64,000 bases of DNA, from the NCBI RefSeq assembly GCF_028768465.1, contig NZ_CP118225.1:2151001-2215000 (forward strand), read 5' to 3'. Origin of the DNA: Rhodopirellula sp. P2. Lineage in GTDB: Bacteria; Planctomycetota; Planctomycetia; Pirellulales; Pirellulaceae. Under the pieces are notes generated by a model, which saw only the letters and a list, made by a program, of their open reading frames with translations, made no database searches and had not been told where the DNA came from. Within the stretch, counting starts at the first letter, position 1, and every line of letters starts with the position of its first letter. Shown piece after piece: positions 8,679 to 17,016 of this stretch. Position numbers and translations under genes: made by a program.

Positions 8679-10111
8679 TGGTTGGGTTCATCGGGGGACT
8701 TGGAGGTGTGGTCGTGAACGATTCGCCAGCCTTCGGGAAAGCGTTGGAAGACCAGCGTGAACCGGCCGTCGATGGGCTTGTCCCGTTCGAGTTTCCAGAT
8801 CCCCAGGACTTGCATGGAAGAGTCACCCAGCGGCAAGAATTCCAGGTCTGTGAAGGTGAGCTTTCCCATGTCTTCGGGCGTTGGATACCGCTGCTGGTAT
8901 CGCTGCAACGTCGCATCGAACCCTCGCGTCACGTCGCCTCCGGATGAGAACGTGAGCTGGTCGCTCTTCCAGTAGACATTCATGAACGCGTCGATGTCGC
9001 CCGCGTTCCAGTCGCTGGCTTGCTGTTGAATCAGAGCCGTGATGATTGACTCGGGGGAATTCGCCTCGGAGGACACCGATTCATTGGAACCTGTTTGGGC
9101 ATTCGCAGGGGCTCCGCCGTTGTCGAGGATCAGGTGCGTCTCGAATCGTCCGGTGCTGTCAGCCGCGGCGCAGCTCATGCCAGGTGTGTTGTGCTGCATC
9201 ACGATCTCGCCCGCTTGTGAAACGGCGATCAATCCACCGATGCCAGGTTGGAGACGATTCAGCATGATCTCGGTGACAGATGACTCGAGTGATTTGCCGG
9301 CGTAACGCATTTGCGCCGCGATGTCGTAGGCGACGCTATTGCGAATGTACTCTTCGCCGACACCGGTGCCTGAAACCGCGCACAGCCCATTGGCTGCGTA
9401 CGTGCCAGCTCCGATGATCGGTGAATCACCGACTCGTCCAGGCAATTTGTTGGCGGTGCCTCCGGTGCTGGTTCCAGCGGCAAGGTTCCCGTGAGAGTCC
9501 AGCACGACGCAGCCAACGGTTCCAAAATGGGATTCGTCTTCATCGTGAGTTGCCGAAGCAATGTTCGCCGCTCCCTCCTCTTCGCGTTGCGAGAGGAAGT
9601 AGGCGGGGTCAACCAGTGGCACCTGCTGGGTTTCCGCAAACTCGTCGGCACCAGGCCCGACGAGCAGCACGTGTTTGGTGTTCGTCATCACGCGGCGTGC
9701 AAGCGAGATTGCATTTTTGACCTTGGTCACGCCGGCCACAGCGCCACAACGGAGCGTCTCGCCATCCATCACGGACGCGTCCATTTCCACTCGTCCGTCT
9801 TCCGTCAAAACGGAGCCTCGACCGGCGTTGAAAATGGAATTGTCTTCCATCGTGCGGATCACGGCTTCGACGGTGTCCATCGCGCTCCCGCCGTCCGCCA
9901 ACAGGTCGCGACCGGTTTGCAACGCATGTTGCAATCCTTCGGTGCGTCGCTTGCTGGATGCGTCACCGAGTTGTGCAGGAGAACTTCCTGCTCCGCCATG
10001 AATCACGATGGCCCAAGTTGGTTTCATGGTTGGCTCTTCACCTTGGGTGGATGGGAGGGCAATGAATGCAAACGCAACGGCGGTAGCAAGGATCGTCGCT
10101 CGGGATTTCAT
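8675..10111 (-). CDS. Isoaspartyl peptidase/L-asparaginase fused to a SnoaL-like domain
   Basis: A 478-residue exported protein. The ATG at 10111 gives a signal peptide (MKSRATILATAVAFAFIALP) and is preferred over the in-frame ATG at 10234. Residues about 30-335 are an Ntn-hydrolase of the plant-type asparaginase/isoaspartyl peptidase family: IVIHGGAGS, GSAMDTVEAVI, FNAGRGS and the autocleavage/nucleophile site HFGTVGCVVLD with T198. Family members cleave isoaspartyl dipeptides or L-asparagine after self-processing before that threonine. Residues about 352-469 form an added SnoaL/DUF4440-like alpha-beta domain (DWNAGDIDAFMNVYWKS ... GWRIVHDHTS). This is the first gene of the five-gene minus-strand operon. 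Confidence 0.88.
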   Translation of the reverse strand: MKSRATILATAVAFAFIALPSTQGEEPTMKPTWAIVIHGGAGSSPAQLGDASSKRRTEGLQHALQTGRDLLADGGSAMDTVEAVIRTMEDNSIFNAGRGSVLTEDGRVEMDASVMDGETLRCGAVAGVTKVKNAISLARRVMTNTKHVLLVGPGADEFAETQQVPLVDPAYFLSQREEEGAANIASATHDEDESHFGTVGCVVLDSHGNLAAGTSTGGTANKLPGRVGDSPIIGAGTYAANGLCAVSGTGVGEEYIRNSVAYDIAAQMRYAGKSLESSVTEIMLNRLQPGIGGLIAVSQAGEIVMQHNTPGMSCAAADSTGRFETHLILDNGGAPANAQTGSNESVSSEANSPESIITALIQQQASDWNAGDIDAFMNVYWKSDQLTFSSGGDVTRGFDATLQRYQQRYPTPEDMGKLTFTDLEFLPLGDSSMQVLGIWKLERDKPIDGRFTLVFQRFPEGWRIVHDHTSKSPDEPNQ

Positions 10112-10401
10112 GGCACAGGGTTCTAGCATCATTGGCACAACGAATTGATTCTCGACCTCATCCTCCACCGACAACGGAGTGGGGCGACGTGGATGGTTGA
10201 CGATGCAGGTAGGAAGGAATGAGTCGAGCAGCATTGTAGGCAGTTTGGCGGTCTTTCGGTGGAATCGCGTGGCACCGACTTCTTTTCAAACGCTTTCTCG
10301 TGACACTGCGTCTGGGAAATGGTCCTTTGTAGAAGCGAGGTCGTGCGGCTGCGATGGCGGCCGTGCCCCGCTTTTTCTTCAACGACGCGCTGAGGTGCAC
10401 A

Positions 10402-10854
10402 ATGAATGAACAACGAAGGACCTTCCCAATCGCGGCGGCACTGCTTGCCGCTGCCATGTTCGGTGGTGACGCGGTTGCCCAGTGCCGGTCAGGCGGTGGT
10501 GGCGGACCGCCAACCGGTAGTCCAGCGTCGTTCGCGAACAGCTCGTTGTATTCGCAGAACCGGTTGGCCTCGAGCCGCTACCCGCAGGGCAATTTGATTG
10601 CGATGCAGTACCAGCAGCAATTGCTCGCGACCCAGCGTCAGGTCGCCAGCATGGCCTCTGAGAATACGCAGCGGCAGCGGTTTGCTGCGATGCAGTATGA
10701 GGCCGAGGTGCGACCGTATCGCTTGGCTCGCGCCGAAGCGAAGCGGGCCGCCCGAGCCGAACGCATCGCTGCTCGCTTGCGAGCGCAAGGGCGATTGGAG
10801 GATGCGTATTCGCTGGCGTCGGTCCATGTCGACGCAGACATTCCGCGACGTTGA
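10402..10854 (+). CDS. Small secreted hypothetical protein, Gln/Arg-rich
   Basis: I do not recognise this 150-residue protein. The ATG at 10402 is chosen because it begins a signal peptide (MNEQRRTFPIAAALLAAAMF, cleavage around AVAQ). The mature part has a glycine run (RSGGGGGPP), then a Gln-rich segment (MQYQQQLLATQRQ) and a strongly basic, probably helical Ala/Arg stretch (LARAEAKRAARAERIAAR). The composition suggests a coiled or surface-associated protein. The gene converges on the gene ending at 10906, with a stem-loop between them. Confidence 0.65.
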   Translation: MNEQRRTFPIAAALLAAAMFGGDAVAQCRSGGGGGPPTGSPASFANSSLYSQNRLASSRYPQGNLIAMQYQQQLLATQRQVASMASENTQRQRFAAMQYEAEVRPYRLARAEAKRAARAERIAARLRAQGRLEDAYSLASVHVDADIPRR

Positions 10855-10860
10855 ACAAAT

Positions 10861-10883
10861 GGCTTGGGACGCTTGTCCCAGCC
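10861..10883. terminator. Stem-loop between convergent genes
   Basis: GGCTTGGGAC and GTCCCAGCC pair around a GCTT loop, with one bulged T. There is no long U-tract. It sits just after the stop at 10854 and before the end of the opposing gene at 10906, where a bidirectional terminator would be expected. Confidence 0.45.
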
Positions 10884-10905
10884 TCTGGGTCGATCCTGCG
10901 ACTCG

Positions 10906-11505
10906 CTACGCCAGAACAGGCGATTGGGCGAGAGTCGGGCGATTCCCGGAACCGATGCTACGGGGGGCAGAGACGCCTTGTGACGCTTGATGTGCCTGGC
11001 CAATGGCTTCGCGTTTGCTTTGTGAGCGAAACGACCAGCGGACATGGAGGTCATCGACAGCAACCAGCGATGGATCGGCGTTGCAGTCGACACGAGCTTG
11101 GTACCTGACCACCACGGTCGATCCACTTTGGACCGTGTTGAAGTGCAGGTTGAGGTTCCGGTGCATGGAGTGGTTTGTTGGTCGGGCCGCCCTGGCATCG
11201 ATGTGGGTCGATACGATCTGATCGAACATCAGATTGGGGCTGTAGTTGCGTGACAGTGCCAGTTGCACCACGTCGCATTCGTCTTCGACCTGGGGCATCT
11301 CCAGCATGATGCGGAATTGAAGGATGTCTCCCGCAATCGCGATTTTCTTGTCGCACGATTCACGCCAGCGGAGCGGACCAGCTTCGCCACGCGAGATCGC
11401 GATGGTTTGAGATTCGTGGACCGCGGATTGAATCGTGTTGCACGATTCGATGAGTTTGTCCAAAGCCAAGTCGTTTTGGGGAGAGTCCACTCGTGTCAAC
11501 TTCAT
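10906..11505 (-). CDS. Hypothetical cytoplasmic protein
   Basis: A 199-residue protein I cannot assign. It has no signal peptide or membrane segment. The N-terminal two thirds look like a folded alpha-beta domain (SCDKKIAIAGDILQFRIML, DECDVVQLALSRNYSPNLMF, HFNTVQSGSTVVVRYQARVD), while the last 40 residues are low-complexity. The ATG at 11505 is the only reasonable start. The next gene upstream (11863-12333) is on the same strand but 357 bases away, so they are probably not one operon. Confidence 0.55.
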   Translation of the reverse strand: MKLTRVDSPQNDLALDKLIESCNTIQSAVHESQTIAISRGEAGPLRWRESCDKKIAIAGDILQFRIMLEMPQVEDECDVVQLALSRNYSPNLMFDQIVSTHIDARAARPTNHSMHRNLNLHFNTVQSGSTVVVRYQARVDCNADPSLVAVDDLHVRWSFRSQSKREAIGQAHQASQGVSAPRSIGSGNRPTLAQSPVLA

Positions 11506-11862
11506 GCGTTTCGTTCCTGATCCACGGGGCTTTGATTTTCAAAGAAACGGCTTCATTGCCGATCTCTCTCCGTCGCATGAAGAGATCTTTGCACCTGAAA
11601 TCGCGCGGCGAGCAGGAGTCAATACGAGAAGCAGGGAAACTCCTGCCTCGAAAGGGCACGCGTGTGATCTGGAACGATTATCAGGACGCGTTGGATTGGG
11701 GCATGCCGCGAGAAGGAAGCGCAGCCTCTCGCGAACGCACCTTCGATGGGCTGTCGATCGAATCGCAATCCAAAGCGTTTTACCCCTGCTGGGCCAGGAC
11801 GAAATCAGTGGGCTTGGCTGATGGCGTTGTCAATGCTGGCCCTTCTATTCCTGATGATCGGG
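11506..11862. other. Intergenic stretch without a convincing gene
   Basis: Plus-strand open frames cross this region, but they overlap one another in different frames, lack ribosome binding sites and carry no recognisable motif. It probably contains the promoter of the minus-strand gene at 10906-11505. Confidence 0.4.
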
Positions 11863-12333
11863 CTATTCCTGAATGATCTGGGTGAAGTCGGCGAATTTGG
11901 TTCCAGCGAGATCAGCGGCAATGACTCGTTTGGCGATTTCGAAGTCGACAACGAGGCAGCAGGCTTCCATGGTTCCCGAGCCGATGCTTCCGCCGTCGCA
12001 GTGACCCAGTCCCGTCCAGCCAAGCGTTTCGTTCATGCGATCCTCCAGAGCATGGCGTTTGCTGAGATCCTTTTTGTTTCCCATTCCTTCGATCGCGAAT
12101 TCAATCAGCAGGACTTCAAAGTCGTCCTCATCGAGGGGGGCGTAGCCATGGCTCAGTGGCTTGGCGAGAACTGAGAGCAGGTTGTCGCTTTCGGACTGGT
12201 GCTTGTCGCATTTGTGCATTGCGGTTTCACCGCGTTCGCCGGCGAGGCCCCAGTGCTCTGTGATTTTCGACCCGTGAATCCAAGCTTCGTGGTACCGGAG
12301 TTCCGTTTCTGAACGCAGATAGAGTTTGAGCAT
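11863..12333 (-). CDS. Hypothetical protein
   Basis: A 156-residue protein of unknown function. The ATG at 12333 (MLKLYLRSETELRYHEAW) is preferred over the longer in-frame opening at 12456, whose extra residues are Pro/Arg-rich filler. The protein looks folded and soluble, with one striking segment, GHCDGGSIGSGTMEACC, followed by VVDFEIAKRVI. An acidic stretch LDEDDFEVLLIEF precedes it. There are four cysteines but no clear metal site. No neighbour hints at its role. Confidence 0.55.
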   Translation of the reverse strand: MLKLYLRSETELRYHEAWIHGSKITEHWGLAGERGETAMHKCDKHQSESDNLLSVLAKPLSHGYAPLDEDDFEVLLIEFAIEGMGNKKDLSKRHALEDRMNETLGWTGLGHCDGGSIGSGTMEACCLVVDFEIAKRVIAADLAGTKFADFTQIIQE

Positions 12334-12519
12334 GGCTGTGGGCGTTTGAGTTCCGTCGTCGCATGGATTGAGAGCGCAGGGCACGTTCCATGATAGGCCT
12401 TCAGGTCTGGGGGGTGGCCGCGTGGCTGTCGCAACATCACCGGAAATCCCGTGCAAGTTCGTTCGCTTCTCGTTACGATGCTTCGTTTTGAACCTGTTTC
12501 GCTGGCTTGTTGCTAGGCA

Positions 12520-12610
12520 GGTGGACAGGAATGATTGGACACATCCGCGTGAGCCGTTTGGGCGTTCGCCCCGGTTGTAGGTGGGAGCAACTCCTGCCGA
12601 CCTGCTTCGT
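12520..12610 (+). repeat. Copy of a dispersed planctomycete intergenic repeat
   Basis: The core GAGCCGTTTGGGCGTTCGCC at 12551-12570 continues into CCGGTTGTAGGTGGGAGCAA and then TCCTGCCGACCTGCTT. The same core occurs in inverted orientation around 46381-46440, interrupted by an insertion at 49611-49975, and in a hairpin at 52917-52982. The copy lies in the leader of the large gene starting at 12657 and accounts for most of the 323-base gap from 12334. Confidence 0.75.
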
Positions 12611-12656
12611 CCGGCTGAAATTGCACATCAAGAATCGACAACCGAGAAAGAAAACT

Positions 12657-15600
12657 ATGCTACGACGCATTTTGACAGTCTTCCTTTTATGCGGCGGCAT
12701 TTTGCCGAGCCTGATGCCGCAAGCTGGTGCCGAGGAGGCTTTTGAGTTCCAGGCCAACGACGTGGTCGCCATCTACGGAAACGGGCTGGCCGATCGGATG
12801 CAGCATGACCCCTGGGTCGAGACCTTCCTTCAATACCAATTGAAAGGGCTGGACGTCAGTTTCCGAAACATGAGTTTCTCGGGTGACAAGGTCAATCAAC
12901 GGCCGAGGAACAAGGGCTTCACCAACGACATCGAGTATTTGAAGCACGTGGCGCCAGATGTTGTCTTTTCCTTCTATGGTTTCAACGAGTCGTTTGCGGG
13001 ACCGGAGAAAGCGGCCGCGTATCGCGACGAATTGATCCAGCTGGTGCAGCGGTACACCCAGGCTCGAAAGGATGAAGGGGAGGACTTGCGTTTTGTCTTG
13101 TTCAGCCCGATCGCTTACGAGAACACCGGTGACCCGAACCTGCCCGATGGCACGGAGTTGAATGCGAACTTGGCGGCTTACACCGAGGCGACTCGGGAGG
13201 CGGCCGAGGAGACCGGTGCGAAATTTGTCGACTTGTTTTCGCCAACCTTCCAGTTGTTTCAATCGAGTTCGAAGCAACTCACGCTCAACGGCGTCCACCT
13301 CAACGCAAGCGGATACGAAGAGCTGGCCGGAATCATTTCTCGGGCCTTGCTCGATAGCGAACCGGCTGCGGATGCCGATTTGGGACCCGTGTATGACGCC
13401 GTCAAGGACAAGAACTGGCACTGGCACAACCGCTACCGGGCGACTGATGGCAATGACATTTGGGGATCTCGGTCCACGTTGACTTTTGTGGACGGACAGA
13501 GCAACGCAGACGTGCTGAAGCATGAATTGGTGATGCTCGATGTGATGACGGCCAATCGGGACAAAGTGATTTGGGCGGCTGCTCAGGGGCGAACCTTGCA
13601 AGCGGACGACAGCAATGTGCCACCGCCGGTCAAGGTGACCTCGAACATTGGCGGCGGGAGTGCCAGTTCCAATGCGATGAAAGAGGGCAGCGTTGCTTAC
13701 CTGAGTCCCGAGGAGTCGCGGGAAAAGATCAACGTGCCGGACGGTTACGAACTCAATGTCTTTGCATCGGAAGTGCAGTTTCCCGATCTGGCCAACCCCG
13801 TTCAGATGCAAGTCGACGCGAAGGGACGCCTCTGGGTTGCGAGTTGGAACACCTACCCCAAGTGGGAACCGGGCAAGGAGATGAATGACTCCCTGATGAT
13901 CTTGGAGGACACTGACAAGGATGGGAAAGCTGATGTCCGCAAGATCTTCGCGCACGTTCACAATCCGCTCGGCTTCGAGTTTTGGAACGGGGGCGTGGTC
14001 GTCACGTCTGGTCCCGATTTGTTGTTCTTGAAGGACACCGACGGGGATGACAAAGCCGACGTGCGATATCCCATCCTGCAAGGGCTCGGTACTTCGGACA
14101 CTCACCACGCGGCCAACAACTTGATCTATGGTCCTGACGGTGGGATCTATTGGCAAAGTGGTATTTTTCTCGTTCACAACCACGAAACGCCATGGAAGCA
14201 GAACCTGAACATCGGGGCTTCGGGCATGTATCGCTTTGACCCGCTGACATTTGCCATCACGCCTCACGCGGGCAACTCACCCAATCCGCACGGAACCAGC
14301 TTTGACTCCTGGGGGTACTGTTATGCCAGCGATGGAACCGGCGGGCGTTGTTATCAAGTGCGGCCCGAAGGCAACGGTTTCAAGATGCATCAATTGCTGG
14401 AAAAGGAGTTTCGTCCGGTGGCTGCCAATGCCATTTTGTCGTCGGAGCATTTCCCCGAAGAATTGCAGGACGACATCCTGATCTGCAACACGATCGGTTT
14501 CTTGGGAGTGAAGCAGTACAAGCTTGACCGAGAAGGTGATGTCGTGGAGGAAGACTCTCTTGAAACGACGCAGGAGGAATCGGGACCTGTCAAAATCACG
14601 CCAGGTGGTGGTCTGATCACGGTGAATCATCCCGCGCTGAAAGACGCCAAGATCACCGGGTTCAAACTCAGCGTGAACGGACGCCAACAGATGAATCTCT
14701 CGGAAGTGGAGGTCATCAGCGGCGGTCGGAACATCGCGGACACTGCCAAGCTGGCGCAGTCCAGCGAATACAGCAACGGAGCCTTTCCGGTGCAACGGCT
14801 CGTCGATGGTGACAAAGGGAACTTTGCTCACACATCGCAACAGAAAGACCCGTGGATGCGAGGTGACTTCCCCGCGCCCGTGCAGATTTCGGAATTCAAA
14901 GTCTGGAATCGCAAAGGATTCGAAGATCGCTTCAACAACGGCAAGATCGAGTTTTTCAACGGCAAGGATGTCGTGGCAGCAGTGGATATCGAAATTGCTG
15001 CTGGTGCCCAGGAAGAGAAGCGACGAGAGGTCGGTGAAGTGTGGGGAACGCCCGGGTTGGAACTGCTCAACAGCGACGATCGGAATTTCCGTCCCACCGA
15101 TGCAGTGGTCGGCGAAGATGGTGCACTGTATGTCTCCGATTGGCACAACGCGATCATCGGGCACATGCAGCACAACATTCGTGACCCCAATCGTGACCAC
15201 GCTCACGGCCGAATTTTCCGATTGACGGTCAAGGACCGTCCTCTGCAAAAACCTGTCAAGATCGCGGGGCAACCCATCGAAGCTCTGCTTGAAAATCTCA
15301 AGCATCCTGTCAACGGTGTGCGGCATCGGACTCGAATCGAACTCACCCAGCATGACTCCGATCAAGTCATCGCGGCGACGCAAAAGTGGATGGCCGATTT
15401 CGATCCCAATGATGAAACGGAAGCCCATCACTTGTTGGAAGCTCTTTGGTTGCATCAACGCAACGGTGTCAAGAACCAAGCGTTGTTGAACCAATTGTTG
15501 GAGTCGGATGTCCGGCATGCGGTTGTTGCTGCCAAGACGGTTCGCCACTTTTGGGAAAAGGTGGATACCACTGGCGGAAGCGAGTTCGCCGCGCCTGCGG

Positions 15601-16607
15601 AACTTGAATTCGTCAAGTATGACCCGCCCAAGCACCTCAGCCCGGCAGACCAAAAGACGTACGAGTTGGGCGCGACGATCTATCAGCGTGAATCGCACTG
15701 TGCGACCTGTCACATGACCCATGGCAAGGGCACGCCCAATGTCTACCCACCATTGGTCGGCAGCCCTTGGGTCAACGGAAGCGAAGATCGGCTGATCAAG
15801 ATGGCTTTGCACGGTGTTTGGGGCAAAATGACCGTGGCTGGGAAGACTTATGACCCAGCCCGAGGCGTGCCGCCCATGACCGCGTTCCGATCCTTGTTGA
15901 AGGATGATGAAATGGCTGCGGTTCTGACCTTCGTGCGGAACACCTGGGGAAATGAAGCCTCTGTCGTCAGTCCACAGTCCGTCTCGCGTGTTCGGGAAGA
16001 GACCAAGGATCGGACGACGTTCTACCAACCGGAGGAAATTCTCCGTCTGCATCCGCTGGAGAAGGAGCTGATGGACGAGAATGCCGCACCCGAGGCGGAG
16101 GTGTTCTCCAACGAGGCATTGGAGCAGGAGCTGCTCGCCGCTTCGCCTTCCAAGCTCGCGAGGGTGGCGCTAGCGAAGGGGAATTTCCAGCGAGGCAAAC
16201 GCTTGTTTCATGAATCGTCGGCGGCCTGCTTCGCGTGTCACTTGCCACCAGCCGGCACGGTGCGAATGGGACCAGACTTGGAAAAAGCAACGACCAAACG
16301 CACCAACGAAGAATTGGTCGATGCCCTGCTCCGTCCGTCCAAGTTGATCGACAAGGACTTCGCGCAGTTGAGCGTGCTGACTGTTGACGGTCAGATCTTC
16401 ACTGGCATTCGTGTGAGTGAAAACGACGACGAGATCGTGTTACGCAATCTCGCTCAACCGGAGCCCATCACGATTCCTCAGGATGACGTGGAGGAAGTCA
16501 TTGAGTCGGAGGTGTCCTTGATGCCCGAGAACTTGATGCGGCAAATGAAAAGCCGCCGAGAGTTCAACGACTTGTTGAAGTACATCATCGAGGTCCGCAA
16601 GAAGTGA
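12657..16607 (+). CDS. SGNH-like / PVC dehydrogenase propeller / discoidin-like / di-haem cytochrome fusion
   Basis: A 1316-residue exported protein; the ATG at 12657 opens a signal peptide ([19 protein letters not shown]). Residues about 30-220 resemble an SGNH hydrolase, but the GDS block reads YGNGLADR and the final block [10 protein letters not shown], so the catalytic Ser and Asp seem lost. Residues about 360-640 and 800-870 form a glucose/sorbosone-dehydrogenase-type propeller ([24 protein letters not shown]). Between them, residues about 655-785 look like an F5/8-type C carbohydrate-binding insert. HEAT-like helices follow, then two cytochrome c domains with CATCH at residue 1015 and CFACH at residue 1191, the second in the PVC-type haem domain ([20 protein letters not shown]). 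It is likely a periplasmic polysaccharide- or sugar-oxidising electron donor. Confidence 0.9.
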   Translation: MLRRILTVFLLCGGILPSLMPQAGAEEAFEFQANDVVAIYGNGLADRMQHDPWVETFLQYQLKGLDVSFRNMSFSGDKVNQRPRNKGFTNDIEYLKHVAPDVVFSFYGFNESFAGPEKAAAYRDELIQLVQRYTQARKDEGEDLRFVLFSPIAYENTGDPNLPDGTELNANLAAYTEATREAAEETGAKFVDLFSPTFQLFQSSSKQLTLNGVHLNASGYEELAGIISRALLDSEPAADADLGPVYDAVKDKNWHWHNRYRATDGNDIWGSRSTLTFVDGQSNADVLKHELVMLDVMTANRDKVIWAAAQGRTLQADDSNVPPPVKVTSNIGGGSASSNAMKEGSVAYLSPEESREKINVPDGYELNVFASEVQFPDLANPVQMQVDAKGRLWVASWNTYPKWEPGKEMNDSLMILEDTDKDGKADVRKIFAHVHNPLGFEFWNGGVVVTSGPDLLFLKDTDGDDKADVRYPILQGLGTSDTHHAANNLIYGPDGGIYWQSGIFLVHNHETPWKQNLNIGASGMYRFDPLTFAITPHAGNSPNPHGTSFDSWGYCYASDGTGGRCYQVRPEGNGFKMHQLLEKEFRPVAANAILSSEHFPEELQDDILICNTIGFLGVKQYKLDREGDVVEEDSLETTQEESGPVKITPGGGLITVNHPALKDAKITGFKLSVNGRQQMNLSEVEVISGGRNIADTAKLAQSSEYSNGAFPVQRLVDGDKGNFAHTSQQKDPWMRGDFPAPVQISEFKVWNRKGFEDRFNNGKIEFFNGKDVVAAVDIEIAAGAQEEKRREVGEVWGTPGLELLNSDDRNFRPTDAVVGEDGALYVSDWHNAIIGHMQHNIRDPNRDHAHGRIFRLTVKDRPLQKPVKIAGQPIEALLENLKHPVNGVRHRTRIELTQHDSDQVIAATQKWMADFDPNDETEAHHLLEALWLHQRNGVKNQALLNQLLESDVRHAVVAAKTVRHFWEKVDTTGGSEFAAPAELEFVKYDPPKHLSPADQKTYELGATIYQRESHCATCHMTHGKGTPNVYPPLVGSPWVNGSEDRLIKMALHGVWGKMTVAGKTYDPARGVPPMTAFRSLLKDDEMAAVLTFVRNTWGNEASVVSPQSVSRVREETKDRTTFYQPEEILRLHPLEKELMDENAAPEAEVFSNEALEQELLAASPSKLARVALAKGNFQRGKRLFHESSAACFACHLPPAGTVRMGPDLEKATTKRTNEELVDALLRPSKLIDKDFAQLSVLTVDGQIFTGIRVSENDDEIVLRNLAQPEPITIPQDDVEEVIESEVSLMPENLMRQMKSRREFNDLLKYIIEVRKK

Positions 16608-16664
16608 GTCGGCGTTGACGGCTTCTTTGGGACGTCTGTTTTTGTTCTGGCTTCTGTCTTTCGT

Positions 16665-16865
16665 CATCCCGGTAGGGATGTCAGATGGTAGCCGAGGGGT
16701 TGCTGCGTAGCAGCGTACCCCCGAAAACGAGCCCCCCAAAAAAACGGTCCATCCCGCTGTGGCCAATGGCCACGGCGGGATGGAGAGTGGCGGCGTGCGG
16801 GTTGCATGTCCATCGGTGGCGCTATCGCTAACCGACGGCTACCATCTGGCATCCCTACCGGGATG
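16665..16865. repeat. 201-bp inverted-repeat element with 30-bp arms
   Basis: Arms at 16665-16694 (begins CATCCCGGTAGGGATG) and 16836-16865 (ends CATCCCTACCGGGATG) are complementary at 29 of 30 positions. Inside is a second stem at about 16751-16785 around TGGCCAATGGCCA. A solo arm of the same family is at 33237-33266, followed there as here by a GACAGAAGCC-type tail. It fills most of the 409-base gap before the gene at 17017 and has no coding potential. This is a REP/MITE-like dispersed element. Confidence 0.85.
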
Positions 16866-17002
16866 AAAACTCGCGCAAACGAATACGCTCCCCAGCACCA
16901 AGCACCGCGCAGGGTCTGAGCAGTCCCGTCGCTGAAGGCCGCTCCTGTTACATTGGGCCATGGCGCAATGTGAGAGCTGAACGCCCGTAATGGTTGCGTA
17001 TT

Positions 17003-17011
17003 GGGGGGAGG
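17003..17011 (+). promoter_or_regulatory. Strong ribosome binding site deciding the start at 17017
   Basis: GGGGGGAGG lies five bases before the ATG at 17017 and inside the codons that an earlier in-frame ATG (16990) would use. It therefore argues for the downstream start. Confidence 0.7.
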
Positions 17012-17016
17012 CATCG

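Noticed and set aside
11746-12174. A plus-strand frame starting with a hydrophobic segment
   Set aside because: It is antisense to the minus-strand gene 11863-12333, which has the more natural protein composition; the hydrophobic stretch alone is weak evidence.
12687-16052. Two long minus-strand frames opposite the 1316-residue cytochrome fusion
   Set aside because: They mirror a well-supported plus-strand gene and have shadow-like amino acid composition.
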